Of a DNA stretch of 64,000 bases, positions 27,384 through 36,136 are shown one piece after another (the stretch's first letter is position 1; each line of letters opens with the position of its first letter). A model generated the notes under the pieces. The model did not search any database, had not been told where the DNA came from, and saw nothing but the letters and a program-made list of their open reading frames with translations. The translations under genes were made by a program, and so were the position numbers. The DNA comes from Fulvivirga marina (lineage in GTDB: Bacteria; Bacteroidota; Bacteroidia; Cytophagales; Cyclobacteriaceae), in the NCBI RefSeq assembly GCF_016775155.1, contig NZ_JAEUGD010000064.1:337348-401347 (forward strand), read 5' to 3'.

Positions 27384-29105
27384 TTAAACAGCAACATTCA
27401 ATGCCTTCTCTTTTTTATTGGTGAAATGCTTTTCTATATCCGGCAAACTCATGCTGTTCAGGTTCATTTCTTTGGTCAGCCCTCCCTTACGCCCAACATG
27501 TACGCCATATACCATGTCGTGGTATCCCTCTTTGGCGTGCGCATCAGGGTTAATGCTTAGTTTGACACCCATGCTCAGGGCGTAGTCAATCCAACGCCAG
27601 TCGATATCCAGCCTTCTGGGGTGTGAGTTGATCTCTATCACTACATTATTTTTGGCGCAGGCATCTATGATGGTCTTGTGGTCTACGGGGTAGCCATCTC
27701 TTTGTAATAGAAGCCTTCCGGTCATGTGACCCAGTATGGTTGTGAAAGGATTTTCAATTGCTTTTAATAATCTAAGAGTGGCCTTTTCAACATCCATACT
27801 CATAGCTGAATGTATTGAGGCTACTATAAAATCAAAACTTGCCAATGTATCATTGTCATAATCAAGGCTGCCATCAGGCAGAATATCACACTCTATACCC
27901 TTAAATATCTTGAATGGGGCAAGTTTTTTGTTTAGTTCATCAATCTCTTCCTGTTGCTCTTTTACCCTGTTTTCATAAAGGCCGTTGGCATAGTAAAATG
28001 AGGATTTACTGTGATCGGTAATACCCAGATATTCATAGCCAAGCTCTTTGCAGTAAGTGGCCATTTCCTCCAGACTATGTTTGCCGTCGCTGTAAGTACA
28101 GTGGTTGTGGAGGATGCCTTTCAGGTCACCCGTTTCTATTAGGATTGCCCTTTGCTGCATTTTTGTTGTGTCAAATTCAAACTGTCCCTCACGGAGTTCA
28201 GGCTCTATGAACTTAAGGCCTGCCAGTTGATATATCTCTTCTTCAGAAGCTACGTGCTCTGACTCTCTGACCAGGTCAGCAAGAGATTTCTGCTCCTTTA
28301 CTTCATGGTAGATATGTGCGCCTGAACCAGTGGAAATAAATAAGTCTTTGTAATAATTATCTTTAGTAGTAAACCTGAAACGAACCGGAGTTTCTGTCTC
28401 CTTCAACTGGCCACGCCAGGTGAAGGGGCCGGATTGCTTTTGATTATATTCGAGCTCTTCTATCTGCGAAAGGTATGTTTTAACCTGAGCCTCTTGCTCT
28501 GAGGCAATGACAAAGAGAAGCTCCTCGATGATTTCAACTTTTCTTCTAAAAGTACCGCTTTCAGATATTTGTATGTCAGGAAACTGCTTTTGAATGTTGC
28601 TTTTCAGTGCATTGACAAAAGGTTCGGCCTCAGCATAGAGCAGTTTGCCGCTGTGTTTTTGTTTGAATAATATGGCCTCTTTGAGGTTGTTTTGAGTTTT
28701 TTCGCCAAAACCTTTAAGCTTGGCTAGCTTGCCTTCTTCTATAGCCTTCAGCAGGTCTTCACTGCTTTCAATTTCAAGATCCTTCCACAATTGACGGATC
28801 TTCTTGGCTCCAATGCCTTTAAGAGAGAGCAGTTCTATCACTCCGGCAGGTGTTTCTTGCAAATACTTTTCAAGGGTTGAAAAAGATCCGGTTTGGTTAA
28901 TTTCATCAATAGCCGTAGCAATGGATTTGCCCACGCCATTGATTTTGGCCATTTCCGCGGCGTTCATTCCTGAAAGTTCTCCTTTTTCTCTTTCCAGGTT
29001 AAAGATGGCGTTGTTGTAACTTTTTATCTTGAAATCATTTTCGCCATGTAATTCCATGAGCGAGCAGGTTTGCTTTAAAAGCCTGATTATACTTTTATTA
29101 TCCAA
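27384..29105 (-). CDS. PolX-like protein with inactive polymerase site and intact PHP domain
   Basis: 573 residues, normal PolX length. Order: helix-hairpin-helix region (about 45-140), PolX nucleotidyltransferase-like domain (about 155-315) and PHP phosphoesterase (about 328-565). The PHP ligands are all visible: HNHCTYSDG (H333, H335, D340), TDHS (H365), GIECD, SIHSA, GHMTGR, NSHPRR and NPDAH. In the polymerase domain the catalytic triad is gone: the usual GSxRRGxExxxDxD reads GTFRRKVEIIEELL (D to E195, D to L197), and the third Asp aligns with R242. It is therefore probably a DNA-binding 3'-5' exonuclease or phosphoesterase rather than a polymerase. Confidence 0.88.
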   Translation of the reverse strand: MDNKSIIRLLKQTCSLMELHGENDFKIKSYNNAIFNLEREKGELSGMNAAEMAKINGVGKSIATAIDEINQTGSFSTLEKYLQETPAGVIELLSLKGIGAKKIRQLWKDLEIESSEDLLKAIEEGKLAKLKGFGEKTQNNLKEAILFKQKHSGKLLYAEAEPFVNALKSNIQKQFPDIQISESGTFRRKVEIIEELLFVIASEQEAQVKTYLSQIEELEYNQKQSGPFTWRGQLKETETPVRFRFTTKDNYYKDLFISTGSGAHIYHEVKEQKSLADLVRESEHVASEEEIYQLAGLKFIEPELREGQFEFDTTKMQQRAILIETGDLKGILHNHCTYSDGKHSLEEMATYCKELGYEYLGITDHSKSSFYYANGLYENRVKEQQEEIDELNKKLAPFKIFKGIECDILPDGSLDYDNDTLASFDFIVASIHSAMSMDVEKATLRLLKAIENPFTTILGHMTGRLLLQRDGYPVDHKTIIDACAKNNVVIEINSHPRRLDIDWRWIDYALSMGVKLSINPDAHAKEGYHDMVYGVHVGRKGGLTKEMNLNSMSLPDIEKHFTNKKEKALNVAV

Positions 29106-29247
29106 AATGTGCTGATTTTTTATATTTTTATAAATGGCATTGACCAGTATGTTAAAAACAGTACGTGGACAATGCGCAAAGCAATTGATGACTGTATTTA
29201 TTATTATGTAAATTTAGAGAAAACGTATCAACGAAAAAGAATATTAA

Positions 29248-29652
29248 ATGAACTATTGGTTAATGAAGTCCGAACCGGGTACGTATTCATGGGATGATCT
29301 TGTAAAGGACAAACAAACATTCTGGGATGGTGTGAGGAATTATCAGGCCCGTAATAATATGAAAGAAATGAAAGTGGGAGACCTTGTACTTTTCTATCAT
29401 AGCGTGAATGAAAAAACAGTAGTGGGCATTGCCAAAATTGTAAAAGAACATTATCAAGATCCTACAACAGAGGATGACCGTTGGGTGGTAGTAGACATTG
29501 CTCCCGTACAGCCTTTAAAGCGCCCGGTCAAGCTGGATGAAATTAAGGATGATGCCCGACTGGATCAAATGGTTTTGGTAAGGAATTCCCGGTTATCTGT
29601 GCAGCCTGTTAAAAAAGAGGAGTTTGACATAATTTTAGGCATGAGCGAATAA
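29248..29652 (+). CDS. EVE domain protein (THYN1-like)
   Basis: 134 residues, the full length of an EVE (PUA-like) domain: NYWLMKSEPGTYSWDDL at the N-terminus, WDGVRNYQARNNMKEMKVGD and RNSRLSVQPV near the end are all signatures. EVE domains bind modified bases in DNA or RNA, for example 5-methylcytosine derivatives; the biological role of stand-alone members is unclear. The gene is divergent from the PolX-like gene, and the next gene starts 4 bases after its stop, so it heads a transcript with two secreted proteins. Confidence 0.93.
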   Translation: MNYWLMKSEPGTYSWDDLVKDKQTFWDGVRNYQARNNMKEMKVGDLVLFYHSVNEKTVVGIAKIVKEHYQDPTTEDDRWVVVDIAPVQPLKRPVKLDEIKDDARLDQMVLVRNSRLSVQPVKKEEFDIILGMSE

Positions 29653-29656
29653 GTAT

Positions 29657-31231
29657 ATGAAAAGATCTCTACTAATCATTTTCTTAACAGTCGGGGTTTC
29701 TTTTTCTGCCATATCTCAACTGGTTCAAACCAAAAGGTATGAGTTGGAAAAAGATAATACCGACAACTACTTTAATGTAACTTCGGTAGGTGAAAAGGGG
29801 CTGGTGATTTTTAGGGATACTGATGAATACCGCAGAAATGAAGGTGATGTCTGGCAGGTAATAGCTCTCGATACTGCATTGGTGGAGAAGTGGAACAATG
29901 AGCTGTTGATTGATAGCAAACATGTTTTTAAGGGGTTTGAGCAGAACAATGAAATGTTGTATCTGCTTTTTAGTGAAGATGAGGCGGCCAAAAGCAATTA
30001 CCAGCTGGTGACCATAAAGGTGGATGATGGTGAGACAAAGCGGTATGACATAAAAAATGAAATTTCCATTGAGCTCTCTCATTTAATTGTAGTAAATGAT
30101 TTCCTTATACTCGGAGGCTACGTACGTTATAGCCCTACATTAATATCGTATAGCCTGGGAGATGATAAACTCGAAGTTATTCCAGGGTTCTTTAAAGACC
30201 GAAGCGAAATCATAGACCTGCGTGAAAATGATAACGGTACTTTTAATATACTAACGAAGGAAAAGGCTTATCAAGGGTATGATTTAAAACTTCGTACGTA
30301 TGCTCCTGAAGGGGATATACTTTTTGATAAGACCATTGAAACGGACAGAGATCTCGATGTAATGGATGGTAAGTGTACGGGGTTTGTTGACGGTAACATT
30401 GCTATTTCGGGTACCTATGGTAAAACCGTTTCGACCTACTCTCAGGGCATTTATTTTGTAATAGTAAAACCCGAAGGGCAAAAGGATGTTGTTAGGTATT
30501 TTAACTATAGTGCCCTGGAACATTTTTTTGATTACATGGGACCCAAGCGTTCGGAAAGGATTAAAAGGAAGATCGACTCGAAAATATCAAAGGGCAAAGA
30601 GTTTCGGTATAGTTCAAGGTTGAATATGCACCAGGTCCAACAGGATAGTGATGGTTATTTGCTAGTTGCAGAAATTTATAACCCACAGTATGAGAAATTG
30701 GGTAGCCGAAGCATATATTCTCCTTATGCTTATGGCTTTGGGGTGGATAATGATTTTTATTCATCAGCTGCCAGGCAGGATTATGTGAAGCGACCGGGAG
30801 GTTCATCGCAGGTGCAAGATGCAAATCATTTCGAATATCTGGAGTCAGTGATTCTTAAATTGAACGGTGCAGGGGAACTGCAGTGGGATAATAGCTTTAA
30901 AATAGAAGATGTTGAGACTTTCTCGCTTGAGCCGGTAGTGGATCTCAGTAAGTCTAAAGGTAAGTTTAACCTTGTGTATAAATCAGAAGAGAATATAAAT
31001 TATAAGGTTATCAATCAATCAGAAACTATAACCAAGGCTCAGGAGAGGATCATGCTCGACGATGAGGCCGATGTTATAAAAAGCACCTATGATGGTGTAG
31101 GTAACGCCCGTCACTGGTATGGAGACTACTTTTATGTTTGGGGTTATCATAAAATACAAAATAAGCTTAACCCTGAGGGTGATAATAGAAGAAATGTTCT
31201 GTTTGTCAATAAGATAACGATTGAAGAGTAA
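29657..31231 (+). CDS. Secreted protein of unknown function, paralogue A
   Basis: 524 residues. A signal peptide (MKRSLLIIFLTVGVSFSAIS, cut before Q) leads to a beta-rich protein of alternating short strands and polar loops, suggestive of a propeller-like fold, without a motif I recognise. It aligns throughout with the next gene: QLVQTKRYELE against QIVQPERFELE, VWQVIALDTAL against LWEVYLLDTAL, and similar C-termini (NVLFVNKITIE against KVFFVNKVAFE). It begins 4 bases after the EVE gene. The location is periplasm or outer membrane; no lipobox is present. Confidence 0.75.
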   Translation: MKRSLLIIFLTVGVSFSAISQLVQTKRYELEKDNTDNYFNVTSVGEKGLVIFRDTDEYRRNEGDVWQVIALDTALVEKWNNELLIDSKHVFKGFEQNNEMLYLLFSEDEAAKSNYQLVTIKVDDGETKRYDIKNEISIELSHLIVVNDFLILGGYVRYSPTLISYSLGDDKLEVIPGFFKDRSEIIDLRENDNGTFNILTKEKAYQGYDLKLRTYAPEGDILFDKTIETDRDLDVMDGKCTGFVDGNIAISGTYGKTVSTYSQGIYFVIVKPEGQKDVVRYFNYSALEHFFDYMGPKRSERIKRKIDSKISKGKEFRYSSRLNMHQVQQDSDGYLLVAEIYNPQYEKLGSRSIYSPYAYGFGVDNDFYSSAARQDYVKRPGGSSQVQDANHFEYLESVILKLNGAGELQWDNSFKIEDVETFSLEPVVDLSKSKGKFNLVYKSEENINYKVINQSETITKAQERIMLDDEADVIKSTYDGVGNARHWYGDYFYVWGYHKIQNKLNPEGDNRRNVLFVNKITIEE

Positions 31232-32747
31232 TTACTTAATATATAGCTGCCTTCTAAGTCTGATCCTTACACAGTCAGCCCTGGCACAAATAGTCCAGCC
31301 CGAAAGGTTTGAGCTGGAAGTTGATAGTGATGCTGGTTTTATGGTTTCTCCCGCGGGCGAGGGTGGAATTTTTCTTTTCAGAGAAATAGAGAACACCTAC
31401 AATACTACAGATAACCTTTGGGAGGTATATCTTTTGGATACCGCTCTCAATATTAGCTGGCGAAAGGAATATTTTATTAATCCCAATTATGTTAATATCA
31501 GTCATTTGTATATTGATAGTAAGCTATATCTGTTGTTTTCCAGTATTAAGCAAGGTGACAAGAGCCTGAGTCTGGTAAGCTTTTCTGCCGCTTCTGGAGA
31601 GATTGACAACTACATCATAAGGAACTTTATACCTTTTGCATTTTACGATTTTAAAGTAATCAACGACGCGGTTCTTATTGGTGGTTATTTCAATTACCGG
31701 CCCCTTGTGGTCTTGTATAACCTGGAAGAGCAGATACCCAAGGTGCTTCCCGGCTTCTTTAATGAGCGAGCTCAGTTGATTGAGATGAAAGTTAATGATC
31801 ATGCCACGTTTGATATTATACTTAGTGGCCCAACAGAAGAGAAAAACACTACCTTATTCATTAACACTTTTGATCAATTTGGTAACCTGATCAAGAAAAT
31901 AAGTCTGGATGCAGAAAAGTCAAAGAGTCTGTTGTTTGGAAGAGCGGAGACATTGGATAATCAAAATCAACTGGTGGCGGGTGTCTATGGCCGAAGGAAT
32001 TCAGAATATTCCAGAGGTGTATTTGTAGCCAATGTTAACCCATACGGAGAGCAGAAGATCAAGTATTATAATTACGCAGAGCTGGAAAACTTTTTCAACT
32101 ATATGAAAGCCCGTAGGGAAAGGCGGGTGATTTCAAGAATTGAACGTAAGAAAATCAAGAACAAGAAGATCAAGTTTAACTACCGCTTGCTGGTACATGA
32201 GTTGATCAGACATGAGGATCAGTATATCCTTCTGGGGGAAGCCTTTTATCCCAAGTACCGAACCGTAACCGGAAATGGAGGACTTTTCAGTGCAGGTTGG
32301 GCCTTTAATAAAGGGGTATATAGTTCCAGCCTTGTTTTTGATGGCTATCGCTACACACATGCTATAATCTTAGGTTTCGATAAAAAGGGTAACCTGTTAT
32401 GGGATAACAGTTTTGAAATCAACGATGTCATATCATTTGACCTGGAGCAGTTTGTGCATGTAAATGCATCAGGCGACAGGGTGGACCTGCTTTATGTTTT
32501 TGAAGATGCCATCCGATCCAAAACGATTAAAGGCAGTCAGGTGCTGGAAGGGAAGGGGGAGAATAAGATAAGCCTAAAATATGACTCCGATAAAGTAGAA
32601 GGTGATGAAACGAAAATCGGAGGGCTAAGCAAATGGTATGGAGATGTATTTTTTACCTACGGCATACAGAATATCCAAAACCTCCGCACCGAAGGAGTAG
32701 GCCTCACCAGAAAAGTTTTTTTTGTGAATAAGGTGGCGTTTGAGTGA
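31221..32747 (+). CDS. Secreted protein of unknown function, paralogue B
   Basis: 508 residues starting at TTG 31221. The start is decided by the signal peptide: translation from TTG gives MKSNYLIYSCLLSLILTQSALAQ, a complete Sec signal, and there is no ATG near. The TTG lies inside the last codons of paralogue A (11-base overlap), so its translation is probably coupled. The protein shows full-length similarity to paralogue A and was most likely produced by tandem duplication. The fold seems beta-rich. Function unknown. Confidence 0.78.
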   Translation: MKSNYLIYSCLLSLILTQSALAQIVQPERFELEVDSDAGFMVSPAGEGGIFLFREIENTYNTTDNLWEVYLLDTALNISWRKEYFINPNYVNISHLYIDSKLYLLFSSIKQGDKSLSLVSFSAASGEIDNYIIRNFIPFAFYDFKVINDAVLIGGYFNYRPLVVLYNLEEQIPKVLPGFFNERAQLIEMKVNDHATFDIILSGPTEEKNTTLFINTFDQFGNLIKKISLDAEKSKSLLFGRAETLDNQNQLVAGVYGRRNSEYSRGVFVANVNPYGEQKIKYYNYAELENFFNYMKARRERRVISRIERKKIKNKKIKFNYRLLVHELIRHEDQYILLGEAFYPKYRTVTGNGGLFSAGWAFNKGVYSSSLVFDGYRYTHAIILGFDKKGNLLWDNSFEINDVISFDLEQFVHVNASGDRVDLLYVFEDAIRSKTIKGSQVLEGKGENKISLKYDSDKVEGDETKIGGLSKWYGDVFFTYGIQNIQNLRTEGVGLTRKVFFVNKVAFE

Positions 32748-33080
32748 GGTATGAATTTTTAGTTTTTAGCATATATTGTTAGGTGTTTTATGCTCTTTTG
32801 AAATATTATTCTTTTGTATTTTGTAGGAGTAAAATTATAATCTGATAGAGTTTTTGTTAGTTTTTTAGAAACAAACTTTTTTTTAAGTTATCGGTTGCTT
32901 GGTATCTGATTTTAATAATAAATTGCGCCCTCGTTTTGGGTTTTTGTAAGGTTGGTCTATAGTTTCCGCTCTCTCAATTACCTCCCCAGTAGAATACACT
33001 TTTTTTAAGAAACAGATTGTCCAGTCTCATATTTTGAGACGGGGTGTGGTTATTATTGTGCAATTATAAATTTTAATGAT
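32748..33080. other. AT-rich intergenic region before the secreted operon
   Basis: 333 very AT-rich bases with no gene. A short inverted repeat, GTCTCA-TATTT-TGAGAC (33024-33040), lies 41 bases before the next ATG and might be an operator or part of the leader. No clear TAnnTTTG box was found. Confidence 0.45.
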
Positions 33081-33971
33081 ATGAATTATTACGTGCGCTT
33101 CTTATTGCAGATTTTATGTTTGATTGTTTTTATTGGCTCAGCTAAGGCTCAATGGGTTGATGATGGTGGAGATGGAATTGGAGATATATACTATAACAAT
33201 GGTAATGTTGGGGTAGGTACCATTAACCCCCAGCGCAAGTTTCACATAAGTGAAGAAGGCATGGTTCAACTTAGGTTGGAAAGGCCTTATACCTCAGAGG
33301 GATTTTCAGACATAGGTAGTGCTTCAGGACATCTCTATTTTTATCCCGGGGGCTATACTTTGAAAAATGGCAATTTTATAGTTCATACTTCAGGAAATGT
33401 AGGAATAGGAACTACAAGTCCTATGTCAAAGTTGGATGTTGACGGAGCAGTTCTTGCTAGTGAATTTAAATTGCATTCTGGCGATGGAAAGTCTGCACTA
33501 TATATGCAAGAAGCATCCACGTCTACCGACCCTTTCAGATTGACTCTTGGTGGACAAACTATAGCTGGTGGAATTATGATCGGTAGGGAAGATTGGATGA
33601 GTAAAGTCATGATTCCATGGAATGTTGGTATAGGTACAAATGATCCAGGCTCCTTTAAGCTAGCCGTAGAAGGAAAAATTGGAGCCCGAGAAATACAGGT
33701 GACTTCAGTTACCCCATGGCCAGACTATGTTTTTGAAGAAGGTTACAATTTGACTGAACTCAGCGAAGTTGAAAGGTATGTCAAAGAGAACAAACATTTG
33801 CCAGGTATACCTACTGCCAATGATGTAGAGGAAGATGGAGTGAATCTGGGAGAGATGAATGCAAAGCTTTTGGAGAAAGTGGAGGAGTTGACGCTTTACT
33901 TGATTGAAATGAAAAAGGAAAATGAGGAATTAAAAACAAGAGTTAAAAAACTTGAGGATGGATATGAATAA
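33081..33971 (+). CDS. Secreted fibre-like protein with C-terminal coiled coil, copy 1
   Basis: 296 residues. Signal peptide MNYYVRFLLQILCLIVFIGSAKAQ. Three NVG(I/V)GTxxP-type repeats (YNNGNVGVGTINPQRKFHI, GNVGIGTTSPMSKLDV, NVGIGTNDPGSFKLAV) are typical of beta-rich surface fibre proteins of Bacteroidota related to tail-fibre/endosialidase-chaperone proteins. The C-terminal part (HLPGIPTANDVEEDGVNLGEMN, then KLLEKVEELTLYLIE) ends in a heptad coiled coil (about 250-296) likely to trimerise. First gene of a five-gene unit; the next gene starts inside its last codons. No T9SS sorting domain is visible. Confidence 0.82.
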   Translation: MNYYVRFLLQILCLIVFIGSAKAQWVDDGGDGIGDIYYNNGNVGVGTINPQRKFHISEEGMVQLRLERPYTSEGFSDIGSASGHLYFYPGGYTLKNGNFIVHTSGNVGIGTTSPMSKLDVDGAVLASEFKLHSGDGKSALYMQEASTSTDPFRLTLGGQTIAGGIMIGREDWMSKVMIPWNVGIGTNDPGSFKLAVEGKIGAREIQVTSVTPWPDYVFEEGYNLTELSEVERYVKENKHLPGIPTANDVEEDGVNLGEMNAKLLEKVEELTLYLIEMKKENEELKTRVKKLEDGYE

Positions 33972-34980
33972 AATACTTACAGGTATTTTAGTTATGCTCA
34001 GCACAGGGGTGTTTGGGCAAAATTGGAGTGGAATTACACCGGGAAATATCTTTTATAACTCCGGTAATGTAGGTGTTGGCACAGCAACACCAGAGGCTAA
34101 GGTACATGTTGTAGGTGATGAAAGTGGTGTGAAGTCACAATATGGGTTTATGGTTGTGGAGTCTACTGATGCTCAACTCGATCTGATCTCGAATGCAGAT
34201 GGAACCTGGGGATCTGCTATTAACTTCGTGCAAGGAAATGTAGGAAATAATATTGACATCTGGTCAATCGCCAGACAGACTACAGGTGGATCTGGGAATT
34301 CCAGTTTAAGATTTAATTATGGAACTACCAATAGTCATCTAAATTCTAATATAGCCACCTTTAATGCCAGTGGAAATATTGGGTTTGGAACCACCACACC
34401 AGAGGAGAAACTCCATGTTATTGGAACCTCTAGCATAGAGGGTAATATCGGTACCCCAACCATTAACCACTGGTTACCAGGTAGCCATACGCTTGAGTTA
34501 ACGAATACCGATGCCGGTGACGTTGTTTTATCTTTTCATAGGGCGGGCTTATCTAATGCAGCTATAAAGCATTCAAGTTCTATGGGGCTCATATTTTCAG
34601 GTAATGGTGAATATAACTCAAATCATATGCACATTACCAGAGATGGTTATGTAGGTATTGGTACATCTACACCGGGTACTTATAAATTAGCAGTAGAAGG
34701 AAAAATTGGAGCAAGAGAGATTCAGGTTAAAACTGGAACTTGGGCGGACTATGTATTCGAGGAAGATTATAAGCTGGCTGATCTGAGTGAAGTAGAAAAA
34801 TACATTAAAGAAAATAAACACTTACCGGGTATACCAACTACAGCTGAAGTAGAAAAAGATGGTGTAAATCTGGGAGAGATGAATGTAAAGCTTTTGGAGA
34901 AGGTGGAGGAGTTGACACTTTATGTTATTGAGTTGAAAAAGGAAATTGAGGAATTGAAAGAATTAAATAAAGATGAATAG
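33964..34980 (+). CDS. Secreted fibre-like protein with C-terminal coiled coil, copy 2
   Basis: 338 residues from ATG 33964 (ATGAATAA overlap with the preceding stop). TTG 33952 and ATG 33958 are also in frame, but 33964 gives the best signal peptide, MNKILTGILVMLSTGVFGQ. It carries the same NVGVGTATPEAKVHV / NIGFGTTTPEEKLHV / YVGIGTSTPGTYKLAV repeats as copy 1 and an almost identical C-terminal domain (EGKIGAREIQV to the coiled coil KLLEKVEELTLYVIE). The central part differs from copy 1. The pair probably arose by duplication and may co-assemble. No enzymatic motif is seen. Confidence 0.82.
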   Translation: MNKILTGILVMLSTGVFGQNWSGITPGNIFYNSGNVGVGTATPEAKVHVVGDESGVKSQYGFMVVESTDAQLDLISNADGTWGSAINFVQGNVGNNIDIWSIARQTTGGSGNSSLRFNYGTTNSHLNSNIATFNASGNIGFGTTTPEEKLHVIGTSSIEGNIGTPTINHWLPGSHTLELTNTDAGDVVLSFHRAGLSNAAIKHSSSMGLIFSGNGEYNSNHMHITRDGYVGIGTSTPGTYKLAVEGKIGAREIQVKTGTWADYVFEEDYKLADLSEVEKYIKENKHLPGIPTTAEVEKDGVNLGEMNVKLLEKVEELTLYVIELKKEIEELKELNKDE

Positions 34981-36136
34981 GATAATTACACTTATGATCT
35001 TGCTAGTACTCAATACCGAGTTATTGAGTCAAATTAAACTAGTAGAAAAACAGGAAATTAGCAATAATAGGGAGGGAGTAATAATAACTCCGGAATCTAT
35101 TATTTATGGAGAAGTTCAAAATGGACAGAAAAATGTTGTTTACGATGGAAAACGAATAGGGGTGTTGGCTAAGGATGAGCAAATCTCATACTTCAAAGGA
35201 AGTAATTTCTATACAGTAAAAAATTCTGTTACGTGTCATTGTGAAACTGATAAGTTGACAGTGGCAAAATATATCATTGAGGATGGTAAAATTTCGCAGC
35301 TACAATCTATTGAATACGATAGCTATGAAACATCGGTTAAATTTTTTAAAAACGGTTCGTACATAGTTAAAGATGAGGGAGAAGCAGGAGGCTATGAATT
35401 TAAATTTTATTCAAGTGATATGAAACTTTTGGCAAGTTACTCTCCGTATGAAGGTGGCTTTAGTGCCTCTACAATGAGTTTCAATGGTGACAAAGTACTT
35501 ATAGGTATCACTCCAAATAATAAGCAGATGAAACCATTAGTAGCTCTTTTTGATGATGCCGGAAAGGATATTTTCAAATCGGCGATTGAATCTGAAGGTT
35601 TCGTGGTAAAGGTTTTAGCTTCTGAACATCATTTCAGTGTTTATACATTTTTTGTCGATAAAAGAGAACATCGGTTAACAACATATGATATCAATGGGAA
35701 TGTTTTATGGACGAAAATTATTGATTCAGATATCCAAACATGGCATTATCATACAGGCAATTCTTCGACATTGGTTGTTGCATCTTTTGATAGGTTACTT
35801 TTTTATAATGCGTCAGATGGTAGAGTTCAAGGCGAAAAAATACTTGCTGAGGTTTTTAGTGGTGCAGGAGGCAAACATACAAGAAATGATAAATACATAG
35901 TTGTTCATGGGGTACAAACAATTCCGGGGAAAGGGATTGCAGTGTTAATTTCTGAACCTACAGGTGTTGAAACTTATGCGACCGGTTTTTTAACCATATA
36001 CAATGAGTCTTTAGGAAAGAGTTATCTGCATTATAAAGTCGGGGATATTAAGGGTAGACCAATTCTAATGGTTAATGATAAGCAGCTTTCAATTCTAATA
36101 GCAAGTGAAATATTAAAATACAGCATTAATGAATAG
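34973..36136 (+). CDS. Secreted beta-rich protein of unknown function
   Basis: 387 residues from ATG 34973, which overlaps the previous stop as ATGAATAG. The signal peptide is MNRIITLMILLVLNTELLSQ. The rest is a regular series of short beta strands and polar turns (for example DKVLIGITPNNKQMKPLVALFDDAGK and HRLTTYDINGNVLWTK), which suggests a beta propeller of PQQ/WD-like type. A single CHCE pair of cysteines lies near residue 86. I do not recognise the family. The next gene overlaps its stop by the same 8-base pattern. Confidence 0.7.
   Translation: MNRIITLMILLVLNTELLSQIKLVEKQEISNNREGVIITPESIIYGEVQNGQKNVVYDGKRIGVLAKDEQISYFKGSNFYTVKNSVTCHCETDKLTVAKYIIEDGKISQLQSIEYDSYETSVKFFKNGSYIVKDEGEAGGYEFKFYSSDMKLLASYSPYEGGFSASTMSFNGDKVLIGITPNNKQMKPLVALFDDAGKDIFKSAIESEGFVVKVLASEHHFSVYTFFVDKREHRLTTYDINGNVLWTKIIDSDIQTWHYHTGNSSTLVVASFDRLLFYNASDGRVQGEKILAEVFSGAGGKHTRNDKYIVVHGVQTIPGKGIAVLISEPTGVETYATGFLTIYNESLGKSYLHYKVGDIKGRPILMVNDKQLSILIASEILKYSINE

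Noticed and set aside
33024..33040. GTCTCA-TATTT-TGAGAC as a terminator of the preceding gene
   Set aside because: It is about 280 bases after the stop, the stem is only six pairs and no T-run follows; kept only as a note in the intergenic entry.
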